Part shown: piece after piece, positions 35,471-43,146 of the stretch
How the letters are laid out: each line of letters opens with the position of its first letter
Numbering within the stretch: the stretch's first letter is position 1
DNA from: DATBVX01 sp963810775
Lineage (GTDB): Bacteria; Pseudomonadota; Gammaproteobacteria; Steroidobacterales; Steroidobacteraceae
DNA length: 64,000 nucleotides
NCBI GenBank assembly: GCA_963810775.1
Contig: CAWEOT010000014.1
Span: 124,001 to 188,000 of the forward strand
Direction: 5' to 3'
Program-made: the position numbers and the translations under genes
The notes under the pieces: generated by a model
Databases searched by the model: none
What the model was told of the DNA's origin: nothing
The model's input: only the letters and a program-made list of their open reading frames with translations

Positions 35471-36097
35471 GTGACGAATGCGTCTGCTACGCTGCCGAGA
35501 GCTCTCGCCGCACTGCTGGCGCAGGAGCCGGCGCGCACTCGGAAGGAGGCGGTTCTGGATCAGTCCCGCGAGCTGGAGCAATTCCTTGCCAGCATCGAGC
35601 GCCGCGCCTTCAAGGTCGCCGAGATCGCCGTACGCAACGTCGATGACGCTCTCGACATCGTCCAGGACTCGATGCTGCAGCTCGCGCGTCGCTATGCGGC
35701 GCGACCGACGGTGGAGTGGAAGCCACTGTTCTACCGGATCCTCAATAACCGGATCCGCGATTGCCAGCGACGGCGCACGGTTAGATCCCGGGTGATGGCC
35801 TGGTTGCCGACGCGGCAGCACGAGGACGAGGAGCTGCCCGATCCGATCGAGACAGCGCCCGCTGGCGGGCTTGGGCCGGGCGAACGTTTGCAGCTCGACG
35901 AAACCATTCATGCTCTCGAACGGGCGGTGAGTGATTTGCCCCAACGGCAACAGCAGGCATTCCTGTTGCGAACTCTTGAAGGGCTCGATGTCGCCGCAAC
36001 TGCTGTCGCCATGGGATGTTCCGAGGGGAGCGTCAAGACGCATTACTTTCGCGCACTGCAGGTACTGCGCGAACGGCTGGGAGAATTCTGGTCATGA
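35471..36097 (+). CDS. RNA polymerase sigma factor (sigma-70 family, ECF-like)
   Basis: 208-residue sigma-like protein. Region 2 is present (AFKVAEIAVRNVDDALDIVQDSMLQLARRY) and region 4 near the C-terminus (LPQRQQQAFLLRTLEGLDVAATAVAMGCSEGSVKTHYFRAL). The region 2 helix includes the QDSM core-binding motif. GTG at 35471 is taken as start because GGAG lies about 10 nt upstream and no better codon is available; the ATG of the open frame at 35423 has no support. It overlaps the next gene by ATGA in a four-gene operon whose second member looks like its membrane partner. Confidence 0.87.
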   Translation: MTNASATLPRALAALLAQEPARTRKEAVLDQSRELEQFLASIERRAFKVAEIAVRNVDDALDIVQDSMLQLARRYAARPTVEWKPLFYRILNNRIRDCQRRRTVRSRVMAWLPTRQHEDEELPDPIETAPAGGLGPGERLQLDETIHALERAVSDLPQRQQQAFLLRTLEGLDVAATAVAMGCSEGSVKTHYFRALQVLRERLGEFWS

Positions 36098-36465
36098 AAA
36101 CCGAAGATAGCGGGCACGAAGCCTTCGAGAAGCGTGCCCGGGAACTGCTTGAAGAGAGCACGCAACGGCTCGATGGCCGGGTTCGTTCGCGCCTGACGCA
36201 GGCACGGTTTGCCGCCGTTGAGGAGGCGCGCCGTGCGCGTCATCCCTTCGCATGGCGTACGTGGGTTCCGGCAGGTGCGCTGGCAGCTGCAGCGGTGCTG
36301 ACGGTGGTGCTGTGGAACGGTCATTCGGCGCAACCGCCGGCGCTTGGCGCCGCCCAGTCCCTCGACGATCTCGAAATCGTCGCCGGCGGGGAAAATTTCG
36401 AGCTCCTCGAGAACCTCGACTTCTACGAGTGGGTCGCCATCCAGGGCTCCCCAGATATCGGCTGA
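36094..36465 (+). CDS. DUF3619-like single-pass membrane protein (putative anti-sigma)
   Basis: 123-residue protein: a charged cytoplasmic N-terminal half (about 1-50, helical, Arg/Glu-rich), one transmembrane helix (WVPAGALAAAAVLTVVLWN) and a short acidic periplasmic tail with LLENLDFYEWV. It resembles DUF3619 proteins encoded after sigma factors. The ATGA overlap with the sigma gene suggests that it restrains the sigma factor at the membrane (inference); no zinc-binding motif is visible. Confidence 0.75.
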   Translation: MKTEDSGHEAFEKRARELLEESTQRLDGRVRSRLTQARFAAVEEARRARHPFAWRTWVPAGALAAAAVLTVVLWNGHSAQPPALGAAQSLDDLEIVAGGENFELLENLDFYEWVAIQGSPDIG

Positions 36466-36468
36466 AGC

Positions 36469-36714
36469 ATGGAGCGCGCGAGGTGGTACCTGGGTTCGAT
36501 ACTTGCCGCAGCCGCGCTGGTGCCGGTGAGTCTGCACGCCGACGAGAAGGCTGCGGCGACCGTGGATACGGATTTTCTGGAGTTCCTCGGCAGCCTCGAC
36601 AGCGATGACGTGGTGTGGATCGCCTACCTGACCAGCACGGATGCGTCGCAGACCAGTACCCCGAAACCGGACAAGCCAGCCGAAAAGGCTGCGCCCGAAG
36701 GTGAATCGAAATGA
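36469..36714 (+). CDS. Small exported protein of unknown function
   Basis: 81-residue protein with a signal peptide (WYLGSILAAAALVPVSLHA, cleavage before DEK), an acidic middle (VDTDFLEFLGSLDSDDVVWIAYL) and a Lys/Glu/Pro-rich tail. I do not recognise a family, although short proteins of this shape often lie between DUF3619 and DUF3106 genes. It lies 3 nt after the previous stop and overlaps the next gene (ATGA), so it is a real member of the operon. Confidence 0.65.
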   Translation: MERARWYLGSILAAAALVPVSLHADEKAAATVDTDFLEFLGSLDSDDVVWIAYLTSTDASQTSTPKPDKPAEKAAPEGESK

Positions 36715-37232
36715 GCGGTAGGGTGCGCGGATTGATCGTGATTGCGTTGCTGGCGCTCGCTGCACCGTGCGTGGCTGCGGCGGGCGATGACAGCGCCCAA
36801 GGCACTGCGGCACTGCCGTGGACCTCGCTGTCCCCCGAGCAGCAGGGCATGTTGAAGCAGTTCGAGACTGGCTGGGCGAACCTGCCCGCCGACCGGCAGC
36901 AGGCGCTGGCGCGTGGCAGCGAACGCTGGCTGAAAATGTCGCCCGATCAGCGCAAGCAGGCGAAGCAGCGCTTCAATCGCTGGCAGGAGCTGAAACCAGA
37001 GCAGCGCGATCGCATCCGCGAACGCTGGCAGCAGTTTCAGTCGCTGAGCCCGGAAGATCAGCAGCGGGTACGGGATAACTTCGAGCGCTTTCGTGATCTC
37101 ACGCCAGAACAGCGCCAGCAATTGCGCGAGCGCTGGCAGCGCCTGACCCCCGAGCAGCGGCGTGAGCTGCGGGAAACGCTGCGCACCCACCGCCAGCAGA
37201 TGCCTCGCCCGCAGCAGCCTTCCGGTCGATAG
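36711..37232 (+). CDS. DUF3106 repeat protein, exported
   Basis: 173-residue protein with a signal peptide (LIVIALLALAAPCVAAA) and about five copies of a roughly 21-residue helical repeat of the type LSPEQQ...RWQ.L.PEQR (from about residue 37 to 160), the DUF3106 pattern. It is Gln/Arg/Glu-rich with no cysteine in the mature part. The heptad-like repeats suggest an extended or coiled periplasmic protein, comparable in feel to Spy/CpxP-type chaperones, but this is only a resemblance. Last gene of the sigma operon. Confidence 0.8.
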   Translation: MSGRVRGLIVIALLALAAPCVAAAGDDSAQGTAALPWTSLSPEQQGMLKQFETGWANLPADRQQALARGSERWLKMSPDQRKQAKQRFNRWQELKPEQRDRIRERWQQFQSLSPEDQQRVRDNFERFRDLTPEQRQQLRERWQRLTPEQRRELRETLRTHRQQMPRPQQPSGR

Positions 37233-37265
37233 ACCGGCCGATAGTCTCCAGGCGCAAATCAGCGA

Positions 37266-37868
37266 CTAGCCTGCCTCGGTCTTCATGCCGAGAAGGCCCA
37301 TCACCTCGGTGCCTTTCTGCTGCACCTGCTTGGCCTTCGCCACGGCGTCTTCGACGTTGCCGGAGTTGAAGGACTGGGTGGCCGCGCTCCAGGTGCTCTT
37401 CATGTCGTCCAGACCGGTCTTCGCGGCATCGAAACTCGCCTGGTCGATGTTCTTCGGCAGCTTCTTGCTCTTCGAGAGCGTGTCGACGCGGCTCTGAATT
37501 GCATTGACCATGTTCGGCAGATCGCTGCTCAGCGAATTCCAGCTTTCGGTCAGCGAGGCGATGGCGCTCTGCTTGGCGGCTGCCACCTCGTTCGCGAGCG
37601 CTGACACCTGGGTGGGCAGTTCCTTGGCTGCGGCGAGCGCATTCTTATAGTCGCCCTTGGAGAAAGTCGCCTTGGCGGCGTCGATTGCGGCCTGCGTCTC
37701 CTGGTACTTGTCCGGCAGGTACTTCTGCGCGTCCACCGAGATCGCATCCAGTGCCGTCTCTGCCTGAGAGATTGCGGTCTGCGCCGGCTCCTTGTAGTTG
37801 GTGCAGGCGCTGGCGAGCAGCGCCACAAAGGCCAGGACCAGTAGGCTGCGGAAACTCTTCGCGTACAT
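37266..37868 (-). CDS. Lipoprotein with helical repeats, unknown function
   Basis: 200-residue predicted lipoprotein: signal with lipobox LLASAC (Cys22), then an Ala/Lys/Gln-rich, almost fully helical mature protein (for example TAISQAETALDAI and KGDYKNALAAAKELP) with weak TPR-like periodicity. GAGGAG lies 8 nt before the ATG at 37868. It resembles DUF4398-type lipoproteins, but I do not assign it with confidence. It lies 62 nt downstream of a small LysM gene on the same strand, suggesting a joint envelope role. Confidence 0.75.
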   Translation of the reverse strand: MYAKSFRSLLVLAFVALLASACTNYKEPAQTAISQAETALDAISVDAQKYLPDKYQETQAAIDAAKATFSKGDYKNALAAAKELPTQVSALANEVAAAKQSAIASLTESWNSLSSDLPNMVNAIQSRVDTLSKSKKLPKNIDQASFDAAKTGLDDMKSTWSAATQSFNSGNVEDAVAKAKQVQQKGTEVMGLLGMKTEAG

Positions 37869-37930
37869 GAGTGCCACTCCTCGATGCATCGGTTGGAATT
37901 GTTTCGACGCGCCCGCCAGGGCGCGCCCGA

Positions 37931-38137
37931 TCAGGGGATACGAAGCTTCTGTCCGACCTGGATCTTGTTCGGATCTTTGAGTAGGTCGCGGTTGGCTTCG
38001 AAGATCTGCGGGTAGAGGTTCGCGTCGCCGTAGTATTCCTTGGCGATCTTCGACAGCGTGTCGCCCTTCTTCACCACGTAGTACTGAGTGTATGGATTGT
38101 CAGTGCCGGTACCCGGGGACTTGCTTTCCTCTTCCAT
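37931..38137 (-). CDS. Small LysM domain protein
   Basis: 68-residue protein made of a short acidic head and one LysM domain (YYVVKKGDTLSKIAKEYYG through VGQKLRIP). There is no signal peptide, as in the C-terminal LysM part of YgaU/LysM-BON proteins. GGAGGTG lies 8 nt upstream of the ATG at 38137, which decides this start. A much longer frame extends upstream to 38680 but has no coding character. It may bind peptidoglycan or potassium as its LysM-BON relatives do (inference). Confidence 0.82.
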   Translation of the reverse strand: MEEESKSPGTGTDNPYTQYYVVKKGDTLSKIAKEYYGDANLYPQIFEANRDLLKDPNKIQVGQKLRIP

Positions 38138-38241
38138 TGGAGCACCTCCATGAGCAGCAAAACGGGGAGGAGGGCAGACTACTCCCATTGGCACGGAGGT
38201 GCGAGACCCTCGGTCGGCCGTGGCGCGCCGACGCTCGGGCA

Positions 38242-38571
38242 CTACAAGCAGGAAAGTAACTTCTTCACGACGGCGCGGGGGTCGCTCAGGACCTCGCTGT
38301 CCCAGATTCTGACCACCTGGTAACCCAGCGACTCGAGGAATTGCTTGCGTTGCGTTTCGGCAGGCAGTCCAAGCACGTGCTGCGCTCCGACCAGCTCGAT
38401 GATGAGCGCCTGCTCCACACAGATGAAGTCGACGACGAAGGGCCCCACGGTGTGCTGGCGCCGGAAGCGGTGGCCCTTCAGGCGCCGCGAGCGCAACAGC
38501 CAGCAGAGTCGGTGTTCCGCGTTGTCGCGCCGAATACGCCGCGCTCGGTCCGTGAGCAGCTGCATTCCCAT
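38242..38571 (-). CDS. DUF559 endonuclease-like protein with an altered active site
   Basis: 109-residue DUF559 (Vsr/PD-(D/E)XK fold) protein. Family sequence is clear: FRRQHTVGPFVVDFIC (Asp48), IIELVGAQH (Glu59) and LESLGYQVVRIWDSEVL. The family normally reads E-x-D-G-G-Q-H, whereas here the acidic residue after Glu59 is Val61 and one Gly is Ala, so catalysis may be weak or lost. The upstream start is uncertain, but the ATG at 38571 gives a usual length. Function of the family is unproven. Confidence 0.85.
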   Translation of the reverse strand: MGMQLLTDRARRIRRDNAEHRLCWLLRSRRLKGHRFRRQHTVGPFVVDFICVEQALIIELVGAQHVLGLPAETQRKQFLESLGYQVVRIWDSEVLSDPRAVVKKLLSCL

Positions 38572-38633
38572 GCCGACACGCTACCGCCGCGCCGGTCGCG
38601 GCGCAGCCCGCATTTGTCGCCACTCGATGCAGA

Positions 38634-40286
38634 TTAGATTTCGTTGGCGCGCGCGAATCGCCCGATGTGTTCGGCGGCACGAAACGCCAGCGCCTGGATC
38701 GTCATCGTCGGCTGGCCGCGTCCCGAGGTCACGAGGCTGCTGCCGTCGCAGAGAAAAAGGTTCCGCACGTCGTGCGTGCGGTGAAAACGGTCGATCACGG
38801 AGTGCGCCGGGTCGTTGCCCATGCGGCAGGTACCGAGCAGATGGGGCGAAAATGTCGCTTCGCCGATCGGCACGCGGCCGACACGCTGCGCACCGGCCGC
38901 TTCGAAGATCGCTACCTGGTGGTTTTGCAGGAAGCGCGCCATGGCGAGATCGTCCGGATGATCGCGATAGGTGGTGCGGATCGCCGGAATCCCCCAGGCA
39001 TCCTTGAGCTCCGGATCGATGCTCACGCTGTTCGTGGCGAGTGGCAACGACGTCGTGTGACCGTAGCTGATCACCGCGCGCGGAAATTCCTGCAGACGCG
39101 CCTTGAACGCAGCGCCCCAGCGCGGCGCACCTTCTTCTTCGCGCATCGCCCAGAAGATGGGCTGCGGCCCGATGCGTGCATCGATGCCCCCGCCGCCATA
39201 GAAGCCACGCTTGGGATCCGAATCGTAGAAGTCATGCACGATACGCGTGACCTGCGCACTCTTGTATTCGTTGAGCGGATGCTCGAACACGGCGCCGACT
39301 TCGCCGCCGGTGTTGAACATGAGGTACTTGCCGACCAGTCCGCTCGAATTGCCCAATCCATCCGGGCAGCGGCTGCTGGCGGAATTGAGCAGCAGCCGCG
39401 GCGTCTCCGCACCATTCGCACACAACACAACCGCGCGAGCCTTCTGGAAATTCTCACGCTTCTGCAGATCGAAGTAGGTGACTCCGGTGACGCGACCGCG
39501 CTGATCAGTGGGCAGGTTGAAGACGTAACTGTCGGCCCTGACTTCGCAATGACCTGTGGCCTCGGCCTCGGGGATCATGGTGTAGAGCGATGAAGACTTC
39601 GCCATCACTTCGCAGCCATAACCCATGCAGAAGCCGCAATGCACGCAGGCTGGGCGGCCGCGGTAGGCCACCGAGTTGATGGCCATGGGGGCGGGGAACG
39701 GATGCAAGCCGAGCTTGCGGGCACCGCGCTCGAACAGGACGCCTGAAGATTTCACCGGCATGGGCGGCATCGGGTAGGGCTTGGAGCGCGGCGGGTCGAA
39801 CGGACTCGCACCCGCGAGACCGGAGACGCCGACCTCCCACTCGACCTTGGTGTAGTAGGGCTCGAGCTCCGTGTAGGTGATGGGCCAGTCAGCGAGCCCG
39901 GTGCCGGAAATCTCACCGAGCCGGCTGCGCTCGATGAAATCGATCTCGTGAAAGCGCCAGTAGTTCGCCGTGAAGTGCACGCTGCTGCCGCCGACGCGAC
40001 GCGCATAGAAAAGGGGATTGATATCGCGCGCCCGCTCGGCCTTCTGTTGCGGTTCCCTGCGGAAAGTCTGCGGCGACCGGATGGGATCGTTGAGGATTCC
40101 ATTCAGTACCCAGTACTTGAATTCATCATGTTCCCAGTCACTCGCGCGCCAATACGGGCCCTGCTCGAACAGCACTACATCGAAGCCGGCCTGCGACAGC
40201 TCGCGCGCCATGACGCCGCCGGCCGCACCCGAGCCGACCACCGCAAAATCGACCGTTTCGCTGGGACGGAAACGTCGCGTGCTCAT
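38634..40286 (-). CDS. GMC family oxidoreductase (gluconate dehydrogenase flavoprotein-like)
   Basis: 550-residue FAD-dependent GMC oxidoreductase. The N-terminal FAD-binding motif is VVGSGAAGGVMARELSQAG with FEQGP; a Cys-rich segment CVHCGFCMGYGC lies in the middle; the C-terminal GMC_oxred_C domain has HLLGTCRMGNDP (active-site His) and SGRGQPTMTIQALAFRAAEHI. There is no signal peptide of its own. The preceding gene encodes a Tat-exported subunit-3 protein with a 4-nt overlap, so the flavoprotein is probably carried across the membrane by its partner, as in gluconate 2-dehydrogenase. The sugar or polyol substrate is unknown. Confidence 0.92.
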   Translation of the reverse strand: MSTRRFRPSETVDFAVVGSGAAGGVMARELSQAGFDVVLFEQGPYWRASDWEHDEFKYWVLNGILNDPIRSPQTFRREPQQKAERARDINPLFYARRVGGSSVHFTANYWRFHEIDFIERSRLGEISGTGLADWPITYTELEPYYTKVEWEVGVSGLAGASPFDPPRSKPYPMPPMPVKSSGVLFERGARKLGLHPFPAPMAINSVAYRGRPACVHCGFCMGYGCEVMAKSSSLYTMIPEAEATGHCEVRADSYVFNLPTDQRGRVTGVTYFDLQKRENFQKARAVVLCANGAETPRLLLNSASSRCPDGLGNSSGLVGKYLMFNTGGEVGAVFEHPLNEYKSAQVTRIVHDFYDSDPKRGFYGGGGIDARIGPQPIFWAMREEEGAPRWGAAFKARLQEFPRAVISYGHTTSLPLATNSVSIDPELKDAWGIPAIRTTYRDHPDDLAMARFLQNHQVAIFEAAGAQRVGRVPIGEATFSPHLLGTCRMGNDPAHSVIDRFHRTHDVRNLFLCDGSSLVTSGRGQPTMTIQALAFRAAEHIGRFARANEI

Positions 40287-40909
40287 GCCTTGTTTCCCGT
40301 GTCCGTATATGGGACGAAACCGGGATAGTCCTTGTCGTAGTAGCCGAAGGGCGGCTCGAAGACGTGGCGGTCCTCGAAGCCGATCAGCTGCCAGCCAACC
40401 CCGTCGTGGTTGCCGCCGTATTTCGGGCTTGCGAGCAGGCCGGCGATGGTGAGGAAGCGCAGCCAGCCGAAGAATGGAGTCCGTTCGACCCTGGCAAGGT
40501 AGGCGCGCTGTTGCTCATCGCTCAGAGTGACAAACGCTGCTCCGGAGTTTGCGTTCTGGCAGCCGCTGCGAAACTCCGCCAACCCTTTGCGAAAATCATC
40601 GGCCTGCGCGGCGAAGAAGTCCGCCAACGCCAGGTCGATGAAATGCACTACGCGTGCTTCACGCGCGCCGGGCGTCGCCCCGCTCGGAATGATCTGCGCC
40701 GTCACGGCCTCGACATCCGCCGCTTCATCTGCGCTCAGAAACTTGAAGGCGGCGGCATCGCCGCTTGCGGCGCTTTCGTGCGCCGCGTGTGCGGCCGCCT
40801 TGACCTGCGGCCAGTTGACCATGAGCCAGCCGGCGCCGAACGTGGCGGCCGAGGATCCAAGAAATGAGCGACGCGAGCTCTTCAGCGAAGGATTGTCTTC
40901 ACCGGGCAT
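40283..40909 (-). CDS. Gluconate 2-dehydrogenase subunit 3 family protein (Tat-exported)
   Basis: 208-residue protein with a twin-arginine signal (SSRRSFLGSSAATFGAGWLM) and the gluconate dehydrogenase subunit 3 fold (AADVEAVTAQIIPSGATPGAREA). Such small subunits accompany GMC flavoproteins and supply the Tat signal for the complex. The stop overlaps the GMC gene start. No cytochrome c subunit is visible next to the pair, so the electron acceptor is not encoded here. Confidence 0.9.
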   Translation of the reverse strand: MPGEDNPSLKSSRRSFLGSSAATFGAGWLMVNWPQVKAAAHAAHESAASGDAAAFKFLSADEAADVEAVTAQIIPSGATPGAREARVVHFIDLALADFFAAQADDFRKGLAEFRSGCQNANSGAAFVTLSDEQQRAYLARVERTPFFGWLRFLTIAGLLASPKYGGNHDGVGWQLIGFEDRHVFEPPFGYYDKDYPGFVPYTDTGNKA

Positions 40910-40933
40910 GTTCCATCCCCCTCGAGTGCAGAA

Positions 40934-41407
40934 TCAGGATTGTGCGGCAGGCGCGTACGCGATGCATTCGATTTCAAGGCGTCCACCGCGTGCCAGGCCG
41001 TTTACACCGAGCGCGCTGCGGGCCGGATAAGGCGCTTTGAAATATCCCTTGTAGATCTCGTTGAATTTCCCCCATTCATTGATGTCGGCGAGAAACACGG
41101 TGCACTTCACCAGATCCGCCAGCGAGCGCCCGTTGCGCTCCAGCACCGATTTCATGTTTTCGATCGCCTGGCGCGCTTCGGGTTCGAGGCCGCCGGAGAC
41201 GAGCTGACCGGTCGCGGGATCGGTGCCCATCTGTCCAGCGAGGAACAACAGATCGCCGGCGCGTACCGCTTCCGAGAATGGCAGATTGCGCTGGAGTGCC
41301 GCGGGGGAATTGAGGAACTCCGCCTTGGCGGGTGGCTTCGTAGTGCCTTGCGAGCAAGCTGCAAGGACCACGAGGAGGGAAGACAAGGCGGCTGCTTTGA
41401 CATTCAT
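40934..41407 (-). CDS. Lipoprotein-type RidA family protein
   Basis: 157-residue RidA/YjgF-fold protein preceded by a lipoprotein signal (ALSSLLVVLAAC). The catalytic-type Arg lies in PARSALGV and the C-terminal strand reads RLEIECIAYAP. Ordinary RidA is a cytoplasmic enamine/imine deaminase of about 128 residues; this one should be anchored in the periplasm. The ATG at 41407 has GGAGA upstream. It sits 24 nt before the GMC pair on the same strand and is probably cotranscribed with it. Confidence 0.88.
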   Translation of the reverse strand: MNVKAAALSSLLVVLAACSQGTTKPPAKAEFLNSPAALQRNLPFSEAVRAGDLLFLAGQMGTDPATGQLVSGGLEPEARQAIENMKSVLERNGRSLADLVKCTVFLADINEWGKFNEIYKGYFKAPYPARSALGVNGLARGGRLEIECIAYAPAAQS

Positions 41408-41455
41408 GACGAGATCTCCGACTTGCTGTTTACACATCACACGCTTTCGAGCCCA

Positions 41456-42856
41456 TTACTCGACGGCCTTTACCGCCTGGATCAGCTGACTGACCGCGGC
41501 CTGACCATCGCCGTAGAGCATGCGTGTCTGATCGAGGTAGAAGAGCGCGTTCTCGATTCCCGAGAATCCCTGTCCCTGTCCGCGCTTGATCACGATCACG
41601 TTCTTGGCCTTGTCGGCATTCAGGATCGGCATGCCGTAGATCGGGCTCGACCGGTCGGTGCGCGCCACGGGGTTCACGACGTCATTTGCGCCGATGATGA
41701 GCGCAACGTCCGCCGTCTCGAACTCCGCGTTGATTTCCTCGAGGTCGGCGATCAGGTCGTAGGGTACGCCTGCCTCGGCGAGCAGCACGTTCATGTGGCC
41801 GGGCATGCGGCCCGCCACCGGGTGAATCGCAAAGCGCACCGTGACACCGCGCTCGATCAGCAGCTGCGTCAGCTCCCAAACCTTGTGCTGAGCCTGCGCC
41901 ACGGCCATGCCATAACCCGGCACGATGATCACTTTCTGCGCAAACGCCATCATCACACCGACATCCGCGGCCTCGATGGGCTTGAGGCTGCCTTGCACTT
42001 CGCCCCCGCCCGCGGCGGCGGACTCGCCGAAGCCGCTGAACAGGACGTTGCCCAGCGAGCGGTTCATCGCCTTCGCCATCAACTGAGTGAGTAATGTACC
42101 GGCGGATCCGACCACGGTGCCGGCGATGATCATCGCGGCGTTGTTGAGGACGAACCCTTCGAAGCCAACCGCGAGCCCGGTGAGCGCGTTGTAGAGCGAG
42201 ATCACGACCGGCATGTCGGCGCCGCCGATCGGCAACGTCATGGTGATGCCGAGCACCAGCGCAAGCGCGAAGAACACGATCACGATGTTCATCGAAGCAT
42301 TGATGTCGAGCGCGATGAAGCCGCCCGCCACCAGGGCAATGACGAGCAGCATCATGTTGATGGTCTGCTGGCCGCGGAATCGCAGACTCCGTTTGATCAG
42401 GCCCTGCAGCTTGCCGAATGCGATGAGGCTGCCGCTGAAGGATACGGAACCAATCAGACCGCCAAGGACTGCGAGACTCGCGATGGTCGTGGCATGGGCC
42501 TCACCGCGAAACAATTCGACCGCCGCGATCGCTGCCGCCGCGCCGCCACCCATGCCGTTGTAGAGCGCGATCATCTGCGGCATGTCGGTCATGGCGACGC
42601 GTTTGCCGGTCCACCACGCAAGGACCCCGCCGATGAAAATCGCGGTGACGATCAGGAAGTAGTTGCCGGCGATCTGCGGCGCGAGGAATGTGACCAGCGT
42701 CGCGACCAGCATGCCCCAGCCGGCCCAGATCACCCCGCTCTTGGCAGTCTTCGGCGAGCTCATCCGCTTCAGACCCATGATGAAGAGGAAGGCCGTGAGC
42801 AGGTAGCTCGCATTGACGAGGAGCGACGCGACCTGCGGGCTCAACGGCGAGGTCAT
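41456..42856 (-). CDS. pntB: NAD(P) transhydrogenase subunit beta
   Basis: 466-residue integral membrane subunit. About eight helices occupy the N-terminal 260 residues, and the C-terminal NADP-binding domain (dIII) starts near residue 290 with VIIVPGYGMAVAQAQHKVWEL and has the GANDVVNPVA and KNVIVIKRGQGQGFSGIENALF motifs. It couples proton flow to hydride transfer from NADH to NADP+. Overlaps the preceding subunit by ATGA. Confidence 0.97.
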   Translation of the reverse strand: MTSPLSPQVASLLVNASYLLTAFLFIMGLKRMSSPKTAKSGVIWAGWGMLVATLVTFLAPQIAGNYFLIVTAIFIGGVLAWWTGKRVAMTDMPQMIALYNGMGGGAAAAIAAVELFRGEAHATTIASLAVLGGLIGSVSFSGSLIAFGKLQGLIKRSLRFRGQQTINMMLLVIALVAGGFIALDINASMNIVIVFFALALVLGITMTLPIGGADMPVVISLYNALTGLAVGFEGFVLNNAAMIIAGTVVGSAGTLLTQLMAKAMNRSLGNVLFSGFGESAAAGGGEVQGSLKPIEAADVGVMMAFAQKVIIVPGYGMAVAQAQHKVWELTQLLIERGVTVRFAIHPVAGRMPGHMNVLLAEAGVPYDLIADLEEINAEFETADVALIIGANDVVNPVARTDRSSPIYGMPILNADKAKNVIVIKRGQGQGFSGIENALFYLDQTRMLYGDGQAAVSQLIQAVKAVE

Positions 42857-43146
42857 CGCTTCTTCTCCCCGCTGGCCTTGAACATCTCGAGCATGCGTTC
42901 GGTCACCACGTAGCCGCCGACGGCGTTACCGGCAGCGAGCACCACGCCGATGAAGCCGATGACGGTCCCGAGCGTCGAGCTCGCCTGGCCCAGCGCCACC
43001 ATCGCGCCGACCAGCACGATGCCGTGCACGAAGTTCGAGCCCGACATGAGCGGCGTATGCAGGATCACGGGTACCCGCGCGATCACCTCGTAACCAGTGA
43101 ACGCTGCGAGCATGAAGATATAGAGCGCGATGATGCCGTCGATCAT
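42853..43146 (-). CDS. pntAB: NAD(P) transhydrogenase subunit alpha part 2 (membrane)
   Basis: 97-residue membrane subunit with three helices (IIALYIFMLAAFTGYEVIA, VHGIVLVGAMVALGQ, TVIGFIGVVLAAGNAVGG), equal to the dII part of alpha that is separate in the three-gene transhydrogenase. The ATG at 43146 overlaps the pntAA stop, and its own stop overlaps pntB. Confidence 0.96.
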   Translation of the reverse strand: MIDGIIALYIFMLAAFTGYEVIARVPVILHTPLMSGSNFVHGIVLVGAMVALGQASSTLGTVIGFIGVVLAAGNAVGGYVVTERMLEMFKASGEKKR

